From NCBI GenBank assembly GCA_964645645.1, contig CAZYBC010000022.1, forward strand, positions 1 to 19,079: 19,079 nt of DNA. Direction: 5' to 3'. A program made the position numbers and the translations under genes. Source of the stretch: CAZYBC01 sp964645645. Lineage in GTDB: Bacteria; Patescibacteriota; Microgenomatia; UBA1400; PJMF01. This document shows positions 6,090 through 13,066 of this stretch, piece by piece. The notes under the pieces are model-generated. The model was not told where the DNA came from and made no database searches. It worked only from the letters and a program-made list of their open reading frames with translations. Numbering within the stretch: the stretch's first letter is position 1; the number at the start of each line of letters is the position of its first letter.

Positions 6090-7062
6090 TTTCATTGATT
6101 TTGCCTGGGTTTTTTCCCTCTAACTGCACCTCATCTAAGCTGAGTTGTTCTTGTTCAACATGGCAAGCAATAATTTTTAATCTTTTATCACCTTTTTTAG
6201 TGGCAATAATTGTCCACAGCCCTGGCCATGGTGAAAAGGCTAGACAAGCTCTAGCAATTAGCTCAGCTTTCTGGGTTACAGGAGTTTGTTGAAGATAGTT
6301 GTTTAGTAATCTTGGTTGAAAATTTGGCGTGGTGGCTTGGGGTGATGGTAGTTTTTTTTGTTCTTCTTTGCTCAATAGTTGATATAAATCAGACCAATTA
6401 ATAAAACTATCTGTTTTATTCAGTCGTTTACTGATGGGGGTAGGTGAGGTTAGGGGTTGGGCTTGGGCTTGTTTATCCTGAGCAAAAGTTACTAGTGCTT
6501 GTCCTAAAGTTTGACTGATGAGTTGAAAACTAAAATCATAATAGTCTTGGCTATTCCAATGTTGCAGAACTTTAAATTTCAGCTGCTGAATAATTTCTCC
6601 TTGATCTAAATTAGCATTGAGCTTCATTAAACTAACAGCCGAAGTTGTTTCGCCAGTTAAAATTACCATTTGCCCTGGGCTACTGCCACGCCAACGTGGT
6701 AAAGCTGAGGGATGGATATTGACTGGAGCAATCTGAGGAAGTTCTAAAAGCCAATCTGGCACCAAGTAGCCAAAGTCCACCACCAGTAAAAAATCTGGTT
6801 GGGGTAATTGAGCCAATTGAGTTTTAATTTCTGCATCAATTTTTTGATTAATTAAAATGCATGGTAAGTGATTAGCTAAGCCAAATTCATGTAAAGGATT
6901 TTGAGTTAAAATTTGTTTACGCCCAATTGGCTTAGGAGTTGGGGTTAAAATCCAAGTGAGAGTAAAGCGTGGGTCAGCTTGCAAAACTTCAGCCATCAAC
7001 TTGGTATATTGACTGGAGCCAGCAACTGCAACTTTAAGTGGGGAAGTAAGGGCGCTAATCAT
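6070..7062 (-). CDS. fmt: Methionyl-tRNA formyltransferase
   Basis: This enzyme transfers a formyl group from 10-formyl-THF to Met-tRNAi, making the initiator fMet-tRNA in the cytoplasm. The 330-aa length is usual. The N-terminal formyltransferase fold (residues ~8-200) holds the catalytic triad: N115 and H117 in VNIHPSALPRWRG and D153 in NLDQGEI. The C-terminal OB-like tRNA-binding domain (about 215-320) includes SFINWSD, INW being typical of Fmt, and AFSPWPGLWT. Some loops differ from well-studied Fmt proteins: the stretch after RWRG reads SSPGQMVILTGE, where GxxPIQxAIxxGD is expected. Its ATG directly abuts the def stop codon (TAA then ATG), so translational coupling with def is likely. 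Confidence 0.95.
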   Translation of the reverse strand: MISALTSPLKVAVAGSSQYTKLMAEVLQADPRFTLTWILTPTPKPIGRKQILTQNPLHEFGLANHLPCILINQKIDAEIKTQLAQLPQPDFLLVVDFGYLVPDWLLELPQIAPVNIHPSALPRWRGSSPGQMVILTGETTSAVSLMKLNANLDQGEIIQQLKFKVLQHWNSQDYYDFSFQLISQTLGQALVTFAQDKQAQAQPLTSPTPISKRLNKTDSFINWSDLYQLLSKEEQKKLPSPQATTPNFQPRLLNNYLQQTPVTQKAELIARACLAFSPWPGLWTIIATKKGDKRLKIIACHVEQEQLSLDEVQLEGKNPGKINEIKNWFS

Positions 7063-7632
7063 TTAATAAGCTTCTAAGATACTTAAATCTGTTATTTCTT
7101 CTAATTTGCCATTTTTATCTTGATACAATGGCAAATTATATTTTTTAGTATAGTCGGTAAATAAAACGCCGTCTAAGTGATCTCTTTCATGTTGAATAAC
7201 TCTGGCATTAAAATCAGTAAAACGTTCTTGTTTGGTAATTAATTGATTGTTTTCAATAATTTGGTAATTTAAATCAATCCATGGCCATCTGGGGATTGGG
7301 CCATAAAGAGTGGGGATAGATAAACAACCTTCTAGATCTGGTTTGTTTTTGTCTGGCCCAAAAGTGAGTTTGTCACTATGAGCAGTAATTTGAGGATTAA
7401 TAAAGATTTGTAAGGGTAAAAAATTATGAGTAGCTGGATCAATCAATTGAGTAGCAAAAATAGCCAAACTTTTACCTAGCTGAGGCGCGGCTAAACCAAC
7501 TCCTTGTGGGTCTTGAGCTTTGACCAGGGAGTTTTGTAGTTCAGCTAAAAATTTAAGTAGTTTTTTATCTACGCGCTCAACTTTTTTAGCTGTTTGACGT
7601 AATATTGGATTTGGGATGGTAATAATTCTCAT
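7063..7632 (-). CDS. def: Peptide deformylase
   Basis: Removes the N-formyl group from nascent proteins and is a metalloenzyme acting at the ribosome exit. All three family motifs are intact in the 189-aa protein: GVGLAAPQ (residues 44-51), EGCLS (101-105, Cys metal ligand) and QHERDHLDG (HExxH form, 148-152). An insertion-like stretch around residues 88-100 (DKLTFGPDKNKPD) before EGCLS is longer than in minimal enzymes. The start is supported by an extended -10 TGtTATAAT 9 nt upstream and no SD. It leads a two-gene def-fmt operon with a zero-nt gap. Confidence 0.97.
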   Translation of the reverse strand: MRIITIPNPILRQTAKKVERVDKKLLKFLAELQNSLVKAQDPQGVGLAAPQLGKSLAIFATQLIDPATHNFLPLQIFINPQITAHSDKLTFGPDKNKPDLEGCLSIPTLYGPIPRWPWIDLNYQIIENNQLITKQERFTDFNARVIQHERDHLDGVLFTDYTKKYNLPLYQDKNGKLEEITDLSILEAY

Positions 7633-7641
7633 CTAAGAGAA

Positions 7642-7650
7642 ATTATAACA
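7642..7650 (-). promoter_or_regulatory. Extended -10 of def-fmt
   Basis: Minus-strand TGtTATAAT ends 9 nt before the def ATG. It is divergent from the TGtTATAAT at 7692-7700 on the plus strand; the two boxes are ~45 nt apart. Confidence 0.7.
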
Positions 7651-7691
7651 TTTTTTAGGGAGAAATAGAGTAGCAAAGAGCCTATAGTATA

Positions 7692-7700
7692 TGTTATAAT
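7692..7700 (+). promoter_or_regulatory. Extended -10 for the 55-aa ORF transcript
   Basis: TGtTATAAT with predicted start near 7707. Unlike most promoters here it leaves a ~67-nt 5' UTR before a coding start with a clear SD. Confidence 0.65.
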
Positions 7701-7706
7701 AACTCT

Positions 7707-7773
7707 CAATTAATTTACTCTAAGAATAAAGCTTTTTTGGAGTGAATTAAAATCTGACTGTTGGAGTAAAAAA
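7707..7773 (+). promoter_or_regulatory. 5' UTR with possible alternative pairing around the SD
   Basis: TTTACTC (7714-7720) can pair with GAGTGAA (7740-7746, one G-U) or perfectly with GAGTAAA (7764-7770), which overlaps the GGAG SD at 7763-7766. The two target sites share TTGGAGT (7737-7743 and 7761-7767). One fold would hide the SD and the other would free it. This is inferred by eye; no known riboswitch class was recognised. Confidence 0.35.
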
Positions 7774-7941
7774 ATGTGTGACATCGCTTGCATTCAATTT
7801 TGGTTAAGTATTTTACTTCCGGGGTTGTTTTTTGGTGTACTCTGTCTAGCTGTAGACAGAGTAATTACTAAAGCTAGAAAAAACGCTTTGAAAGACATGG
7901 AGCGGCGGAAACAAGAACCTAACCGTCGCCGCTACCGCTAA
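7774..7941 (+). CDS. Small membrane protein, 55 aa, unknown
   Basis: A short ORF that length cut-offs would miss. An SD GGAG (7763-7766) lies 7 nt before the ATG, one of the few clear SDs in the window, and tandem stops TAA TAA close it. Residues ~5-27 (ACIQFWLSILLPGLFFGVLC) form one hydrophobic segment. The tail is highly charged and ends in RRRYR, so the expected topology is N-out or short periplasmic with a basic cytoplasmic C-terminus. Three Cys occur (2, 6, 24). The coding region holds an 11-bp perfect inverted repeat (7838-7848 with 7853-7863) and a GC-rich one (7901-7908 with 7926-7933). It has its own promoter and terminator. Function unknown; a structured regulatory RNA is the alternative reading. 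Confidence 0.6.
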   Translation: MCDIACIQFWLSILLPGLFFGVLCLAVDRVITKARKNALKDMERRKQEPNRRRYR

Positions 7942-7944
7942 TAA

Positions 7945-7972
7945 GCCCCCCTTAAATGGTGGGTATTTTTTT
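7945..7972 (+). terminator. Intrinsic terminator of the 55-aa ORF unit
   Basis: The C-run 7946-7950 pairs with GGTGGG 7958-7963 (five G-C pairs, one bulged T at 7960), with a 7-nt loop, followed by T7 (7966-7972). It lies over the 3' end of the convergent O-antigen-ligase-like gene. The minus strand has no T-run, so it should work for the plus strand only. Confidence 0.6.
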
Positions 7973-10132
7973 AGCACTGATGCTAGCCTCTAGTAAGTTA
8001 ATTGTTTGTTGAACTTCTTCATTTTTTGGTAAAAGCTGAGCAAGTTCCTGATAAGTTTTTAAGGCTAAAGGATAATTATTTTGAGCTTCATATTGTTTTG
8101 CTAATTGAAGAATTGCTTCATAGTAATTAGCTTTCATTTCAATCGCAGTTTTAAAGCTAGCAAGGCTGGCATCTGATTTATTTAGGGCTAATTGAATAAG
8201 TCCAAGATTAAACATTAATTTAGCATCAGTTGGAGCTAACTGGAGGGCAAGAAGAGTGGCTTGTTCAGCTTCAACTAAATATTGAGAATTAAGAGCTGAT
8301 AAAGTAATTAACGTACGGATTTTGGTTTTATGGAAATTAAGATGACGAGGATTAAGCATAAGCGTTAAATTAGTGGTATCTATGGCGGCTTGTTCAAATT
8401 TTTGGCTAGATTCTTCATCTTTAACTTGCGCAAAGTCAACGGCGATTCTAGCGTAAGTGCTGGCTAATTCGTCATAAAATAAAGCTTCATTAGGTGAAAG
8501 TTTAATTGCTTGCTGTAGTTTACTAATACCTTGATTATATTTGCCATCTCTGGCTAATTGTTTACCTACTGTATAAGCAAAATCAGCTTGCCAAATTTTG
8601 CTAACTTGATTGAGAAGAAGTAAAACAAGGATGAGCCAAGCTCCGGCGCTGATTTCTTTAGGAATAAAATTAAGCGCTTTAAAAAATTGATTAAATAAAA
8701 TTAACTTGGCTGGTTTGTGATCTGTGGAGAGGCCTAAAACCGCGATCATGCCCGCAAAAATAAACATTAATAAACTAACCATGACGGTTGAAAAACCAAA
8801 AAAGTTACTAACATAAAGCGCGATTAATCCAGATATTAAACTGATTGAGAGTGGATGTTTGTTTCTGATTTTAAAGCCAATATAGATAATGGCCAGAGTA
8901 AAAATTAAATAGCTAATTAAACCAATTACCCCGGTGGTGGCTAAAAAATTAAGATATTCATTGTGAGCTTTGTTGTACAAAAAATCCCATTCAGAAATTA
9001 AATTATGGCTGAGAGGTCTATCCTGGTAATAACTATAAGCAAAAGTTTCCACACCACTACCAAAAAGAGGATAACGTTTGGCTATAGCTAAAGCGCCTTG
9101 CCAGACAATTTTCCTAATATCGCCAGATTCAGTGCCGCCTTGGTCATTAGTAGAATCTAGAGCAGTTTTGGGGAGGGCGCTAATATCAGTGACTTGGGGA
9201 GTGTTGTTAGTGAGTCTTTGCCAAATTTGTTTTAAATTAGGTGAATAAATGCTGCCAAAAATTAATAATAATAGTGCCAAGCTAGTTGGCATTAGTAAGT
9301 TTTTAATAGTTAATAAGTTGCTGGTGGTTTGATTTTTGGGTTTAAGCTGAAAAAGACGGTAAAAGTTAAGGAGATAATAAATTCCTAAACCTAGCGCTAA
9401 ACCTAGTAATCCAGATCTTGATTTGGTAAAAAGTAGACTCAAAAACATTAAGTTAGCACTAAAAAAACTCAGTAGAGTAGAAAAAATTAGTTTTGGATTA
9501 GAATTTTTCTTGCGATCAGCCTTGTTTAATTGGGCAAATTGTTCCTCAAAGTAATAAATAGCCAGTGGAATTAGCATAATCAAGTAGGCTGCTAGCCAAT
9601 TAGGTTGACCAAAGCTGGCAAATACGCGGTTTTGAACATCCTGTACCCAACAACTAACATCAAATTGATGAGTAATTAGCAAACAACTTAATGAGTGGCC
9701 AAAATGTTCAGGGATAGCATAGAAACTAACTAATAAACCACTGATGAGTAAGGTGTTAATGATTTTGGGGAGATCTTTTTTTTCAAAACTGCTTGTAAAA
9801 AAAATAAATAATAAACTGTAACAAATAGTAGACATTAAACCGCCATTAAGTCTGGTGTAGTAACCCAAAAGAGAAGTTCTAGGATGAATAGAAAAAATAG
9901 TTGAAAGCAATTGAGAAAAAAAGAAAATCATCAGTGGCAACTGTAGTTTAGAACGATTAAGAGAAATTTCTTGTTGTAATACTCCTAGCAACCAAAAAAA
10001 GCTAATAATGATAGTAAAAGCGTAAATTACGAGCATTTTATTAAATTCAAATAGCTCTTCGTTAACAGCGGTAAAAATAAAAGGCAGGCTTAAAAGAAGA
10101 AAATAAAATAGAGCATGAATGATTTTTTTCAT
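7952..10132 (-). CDS. O-antigen ligase/polymerase-like membrane protein with C-terminal TPRs
   Basis: A 726-aa protein in two parts. Residues 1-~510 carry a dozen or so hydrophobic segments and the Wzy_C/O-antigen ligase signature: KSRSGLLGL (R239) in a mid helix, a large outer loop (about 297-390) with YPLFGSGVETFAYSYY, and KAHNEYLNFLATTGVIGL (388-405), where the His and the HNxYL pattern are characteristic. Residues ~515-715 form TPR-like helical repeats, e.g. GKYNQGISKLQQAIKLSPNE and YPLALKTYQELAQLLPKNEE. The family transfers or polymerises lipid-linked glycans at the outer face of the membrane, or glycosylates pilins. The ligase-TPR fusion is common in Patescibacteria and Gram-positives. 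The substrate is unknown. It is divergent from the 10217 gene. Confidence 0.88.
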   Translation of the reverse strand: MKKIIHALFYFLLLSLPFIFTAVNEELFEFNKMLVIYAFTIIISFFWLLGVLQQEISLNRSKLQLPLMIFFFSQLLSTIFSIHPRTSLLGYYTRLNGGLMSTICYSLLFIFFTSSFEKKDLPKIINTLLISGLLVSFYAIPEHFGHSLSCLLITHQFDVSCWVQDVQNRVFASFGQPNWLAAYLIMLIPLAIYYFEEQFAQLNKADRKKNSNPKLIFSTLLSFFSANLMFLSLLFTKSRSGLLGLALGLGIYYLLNFYRLFQLKPKNQTTSNLLTIKNLLMPTSLALLLLIFGSIYSPNLKQIWQRLTNNTPQVTDISALPKTALDSTNDQGGTESGDIRKIVWQGALAIAKRYPLFGSGVETFAYSYYQDRPLSHNLISEWDFLYNKAHNEYLNFLATTGVIGLISYLIFTLAIIYIGFKIRNKHPLSISLISGLIALYVSNFFGFSTVMVSLLMFIFAGMIAVLGLSTDHKPAKLILFNQFFKALNFIPKEISAGAWLILVLLLLNQVSKIWQADFAYTVGKQLARDGKYNQGISKLQQAIKLSPNEALFYDELASTYARIAVDFAQVKDEESSQKFEQAAIDTTNLTLMLNPRHLNFHKTKIRTLITLSALNSQYLVEAEQATLLALQLAPTDAKLMFNLGLIQLALNKSDASLASFKTAIEMKANYYEAILQLAKQYEAQNNYPLALKTYQELAQLLPKNEEVQQTINLLEASISAKKIPTI

Positions 10133-10182
10133 TTCGGTTTTTGTTTGCCTTCACTATTAGTAGAAAATGAGCTTTAATAAAC

Positions 10183-10191
10183 TATTATATA
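10183..10191. promoter_or_regulatory. Overlapping divergent -10 boxes
   Basis: The minus strand reads TATAAT (10189-10184), which could serve the O-antigen-ligase-like gene with a ~45-nt leader. The plus strand reads TATTAT/TATATA over the same bases for the 10217 gene. Only 84 nt separate the two start codons, so the genes probably share a bidirectional promoter. No -35 was identified with confidence. Confidence 0.4.
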
Positions 10192-10216
10192 GAGTACCAC
10201 AGAAATAAATAAAAAT

Positions 10217-10810
10217 ATGCTTACTCAACTTGCCAACTCCACCAACCCAACTGACGATTCTTATGTCAGTGCATATAATCCCCCAGTAGAGCCGAGTAAT
10301 CCTCCTGATTTTCAAACTCAAGATTCAGCCCCAGTTGTACCAGCTAAATCTGGTGACGCTGTTGCTACTCCTAAATCTGAAGCGATTGAAGATCAAAACA
10401 TTTTTGATTTATTAGGAGTTAATGATGGCACAGAACAAGAAAAAGAGAAATTTCTCAATGAATTACAACAAGTAATCTGGGAAGACTTTTTAGAAGTTGA
10501 TCTTGATTTATTAGTTACTCAAGAAGAGTCTTCTAAGGTAAGAGCAATTTTATCCAATCAAGATAAAGATGAAAATGCTAAACAAGAAGAGGTTTTTGCT
10601 CTTTTGGAGAGTTTGATTCCAGATTTAGAAGAGATCATGTTAGAAAAGGCTTTAGAATTAAAGGAAGACATGGTTAAAGAGAGAATTGCTGGTATGAAAG
10701 AATTTTATTCTGGTAATCAGTCAGCCTTAGAAGCCATTAGCCAAGCTGAAGAGTTATTAACTCAAGATAAATGGGCTAGTGCCGCTAAAAAGCTTAATAG
10801 TTTAAATTAA
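10217..10810 (+). CDS. Acidic hypothetical protein, 197 aa (possibly DUF5663-like)
   Basis: The N-terminal ~60 residues are Pro/Ser/Asn-rich and probably disordered. The rest is acidic and helical, beginning NIFDLLGVND (about residue 62), then KEKFLNELQQVIWEDFLEVDLDLL and LESLIPDLEEIMLEKALELKED. The rhythm of two Leu/Glu helical hairpins, each starting with a short loop and ending in an I/L-W/M-E-x-L helix, reminds me of small DUF5663-type domains seen in Patescibacteria, but I am not certain. No membrane segment or catalytic motif is present. It ends 38 nt before the MreB-like gene, which has its own -10, so it may be cotranscribed in part. A role linked to the cell-shape operon is possible from position only. 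Confidence 0.75.
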   Translation: MLTQLANSTNPTDDSYVSAYNPPVEPSNPPDFQTQDSAPVVPAKSGDAVATPKSEAIEDQNIFDLLGVNDGTEQEKEKFLNELQQVIWEDFLEVDLDLLVTQEESSKVRAILSNQDKDENAKQEEVFALLESLIPDLEEIMLEKALELKEDMVKERIAGMKEFYSGNQSALEAISQAEELLTQDKWASAAKKLNSLN

Positions 10811-10832
10811 GCTTAAAAAATTCTTAATTCTC

Positions 10833-10841
10833 TGTTATCCT
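10833..10841 (+). promoter_or_regulatory. Extended -10 of the mre-like operon
   Basis: TGtTATCCT with 7 nt to the ATG at 10849, again a leaderless arrangement without SD. Confidence 0.5.
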
Positions 10842-10848
10842 AGCTAGT

Positions 10849-11850
10849 ATGAGTCGGCTTGCTACTTTTTCTAGTCGTTGGTTGTCTAATTTGACATTGC
10901 AGAAAGGACAACTATATGTGGGCTTACTGGACAATAAAATTATTTTAGCTACGGCTGAACAAGTTTTTTTTGACCAAGCGGCTAATTTTTTATTTCATCA
11001 AACAGAACAAAAAATTGTTGCCTTTGGCGATCAAGCTCTCTCATGGCAAACCAATTTAGTTACTAATCATTCAAACCTAAAAATAGTTAATGTTTTAGAC
11101 AAAGGAGCGATCACAGATCTAGAATTGGCCGAAGTGTTTTTTAAACAATTGTTAACTACTTATTTAGCTAAAATTCATTATCGCCATTTTAAATTAACTT
11201 TTTTTCACCAGAGTTTTCTAAGTCCGTTACAAAAGCAACATTTAACTGATTTATTTAAAAAATTAGGGTTTTTTAAAATCAAGAGCATTGCCTTGGGAGA
11301 ATTATGCGCAAAACAAGCTCATGATCAGGCCTTTTGGACTTTGTTTTTAGGCAAAGATTTGGCGGAATTTAGTTTAATTGGCCAAGCTGATTTATTAGCT
11401 AGTTACAAATTAAGTTTTAGACTTTCGGCGTTGAATACCAGTTTGCAACATTTTTTTCAGGACAATTTGGGTTTAAAAGTTACTTATCAAGAAATTGATC
11501 GAGTTTTGGCTAAATTGAATTTTACGGCTAGTCAGAGTTTGCTGTTACAAATTAAGGGAGAAGATCAACAACACCAATTTGTGGTCAAATCTATTCAGTC
11601 GGCCTTAGTGTGCGAACAAGTGGGCAAGATTTTTGACAGCTTATTAAGTCAATTGAGACTTTATTTGAGTTTAGCCGAAATGCTAGGTTTAAATGCTCCA
11701 ATAAATTCTGCTAAGCAACCGTGTCTATTACTAGGACCAATTCTTAAAAAATGGCCATTTATTCATCAAGTTTTAGAGCAAAATTTAGCATTGGCATTTA
11801 AGCCAATGGCTTATCCTGATTTTTTATTGGCTCAATTTAATTATGTCTAA
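10849..11850 (+). CDS. MreB-like actin-fold protein with degenerate nucleotide site
   Basis: A 333-aa protein in the mreB position directly before mreC. The order of segments follows MreB: an AFGDQAL block (58-64, cf. AVGxEAK), NVLDKGAITDLELAEVFFKQ (81-100, cf. RPLKDGVIADFxVTExML), a central FWTLFLGKDLAEFSLIG (162-178), then LSFRLSALNTSLQHFF (188-203, cf. the IRVAGDxLDxAI helix), and CLLLGPILKKWPFIHQVL (292-309). The ATP-contacting motifs are lost. DLGTxNT near residue 25 reads GLLDNKIIL, the phosphate-2 GGGTT is replaced by GKDLAE, and the adenosine motif GGGALLRG by GPILKKWP. It likely keeps the fold and a scaffold role with MreC/PBP2 but not canonical ATPase activity. A PilM/FtsA-like origin is the alternative. 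Its stop overlaps the mreC start by 8 nt. Confidence 0.72.
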   Translation: MSRLATFSSRWLSNLTLQKGQLYVGLLDNKIILATAEQVFFDQAANFLFHQTEQKIVAFGDQALSWQTNLVTNHSNLKIVNVLDKGAITDLELAEVFFKQLLTTYLAKIHYRHFKLTFFHQSFLSPLQKQHLTDLFKKLGFFKIKSIALGELCAKQAHDQAFWTLFLGKDLAEFSLIGQADLLASYKLSFRLSALNTSLQHFFQDNLGLKVTYQEIDRVLAKLNFTASQSLLLQIKGEDQQHQFVVKSIQSALVCEQVGKIFDSLLSQLRLYLSLAEMLGLNAPINSAKQPCLLLGPILKKWPFIHQVLEQNLALAFKPMAYPDFLLAQFNYV

Positions 11851-12628
11851 ACAATTGATTAGTCGCTCTCTTTACCAAAGTGCTTGGCTAAGATATGTAG
11901 TCATTTTTTTAATTGTGGCAGTGCTAGAATTGGTAAAAGTTTGGCGTTTTCCTCAACAAGTGCTGTCAAGTTTAGTTCAACCGCTTAGACAGTTCAGCAC
12001 GAACATGATTGTGGATACTACTTTATTAGCTAAGCGCTTAAAAAACCTCAATCGTAATGCTAGGCGTATTCAAGATTTGGAACGGGAATTAGCTTTTAGT
12101 GAAGCTAAGGTGGCTCAACTTCAACAGCTAGAGTTAGAAAATCAGTTATTAAAGGAAAAATTAAATATGGGGGAGAAAGCCAAAAGCCAAATTCTATCTT
12201 TTACCATTAATTCCTTTGCCAGACCTGCTATTGCAGCTGGAAGCGATAGCAATTTAAAACCTGGGATGTCAGTTTTAATTAATGGTACGTTAGTTGGTTT
12301 AGTGGATGAAGTTTATCCCCACTATGCTTTTATTAAGTTACTAAAGGATTTTACTAATGAAGCAATTCTTGTTAAAACTACAGGCGGCGTAGAAGCCTTG
12401 GTAAGAGGGGATGGTCGTCGGATTTTGTTATCTCAAGTAACAATGACAGATAAAATTGACTTAAACGATAAGGTGAGTACTCTTGGTCAGCCTGGGATAA
12501 ATAAGGGTCTGATGATTGGTAAGATTGTTGAAATTAATCGTCAAAGTGCGGGTTTAGAACAGCAAGCAGTGATAGAACAATTAGTAAATTTTTATCAAGT
12601 TAGTATGGTGGAGGTGCTTCTTGAATAA
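11843..12628 (+). CDS. mreC: Rod shape-determining protein MreC
   Basis: A 261-aa membrane-anchored scaffold that links MreB and MreD to the elongation PBP. There is a single TM near residues 17-35, then a coiled coil at about 60-108 (heptads around RIQDLERELAFSEAKVAQLQ), then the paired beta-barrel domain: SDSNLKPGMSVLINGTLVGL, VYPHYAFIKLLKD, GGVEALVRGDGR, and a closing strand VSMVEVLLE. The length is close to the usual MreC. The ATG overlaps the MreB-like stop (ATGTCTAA), implying coupled translation. The end overlaps mreD by 8 nt. Confidence 0.93.
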   Translation: MSKQLISRSLYQSAWLRYVVIFLIVAVLELVKVWRFPQQVLSSLVQPLRQFSTNMIVDTTLLAKRLKNLNRNARRIQDLERELAFSEAKVAQLQQLELENQLLKEKLNMGEKAKSQILSFTINSFARPAIAAGSDSNLKPGMSVLINGTLVGLVDEVYPHYAFIKLLKDFTNEAILVKTTGGVEALVRGDGRRILLSQVTMTDKIDLNDKVSTLGQPGINKGLMIGKIVEINRQSAGLEQQAVIEQLVNFYQVSMVEVLLE

Positions 12629-13064
12629 ATCAATTTTTAAATTTCTATTTTTAACCCTTGGATTTATTGTTTTTTTTAGCTTGGAGGTTAGCTTAGCTTG
12701 GCCAATTATCAGCTTAGTTTTTTGGCTTATTATGGTGACTAAATTTAATCCTTTATCTATGCCGATAGTGACTTTAGTTAGTGCTTTGATTTTATCAGTT
12801 TTTTGGCCGATGTCAGTGCTATTAGGCTTTTTAATTTTTTTGGTAATTTATCACTTAACACATTTATTGAACAGAATAATTGCTCAAACTAGCTTAGTGG
12901 CTTTGTTGGTAAGTTGGCTCTTAGTTCCGGTAATTTATTGTTATTTTTCTTTGACAATTTCTTGGGTTTTATTTGCCCAATTATTAGTAAGTTTGTTAAT
13001 TTTTCTTTTAATCAGAAAATCTAGTTTGTTAAAACTAAACACTAAAGCTATTAGTTTTTCTTAA
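12621..13064 (+). CDS. mreD: Rod shape-determining protein MreD
   Basis: A 147-aa, very hydrophobic protein with about five TM helices, typical in size and position for MreD, which has little primary-sequence conservation. The assignment therefore rests mainly on context between mreC and the PBP2 gene. The start is TTG at 12621, fixed by SD GGAGG (12610-12614) 6 nt upstream; the next in-frame ATG, in VFWLIMVTK, would remove the first TM helices. The gene overlaps mreC by 8 nt and ends 2 nt before the PBP2 ATG. Confidence 0.85.
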   Translation: MNKSIFKFLFLTLGFIVFFSLEVSLAWPIISLVFWLIMVTKFNPLSMPIVTLVSALILSVFWPMSVLLGFLIFLVIYHLTHLLNRIIAQTSLVALLVSWLLVPVIYCYFSLTISWVLFAQLLVSLLIFLLIRKSSLLKLNTKAISFS

Positions 13065-13066
13065 TT

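Noticed and set aside
7695..7972. RNase P RNA, tmRNA or SRP RNA as an explanation of the short structured transcript.
   Set aside because: None of their conserved core motifs was seen, and the SD plus open frame with a TM segment favours a small protein.
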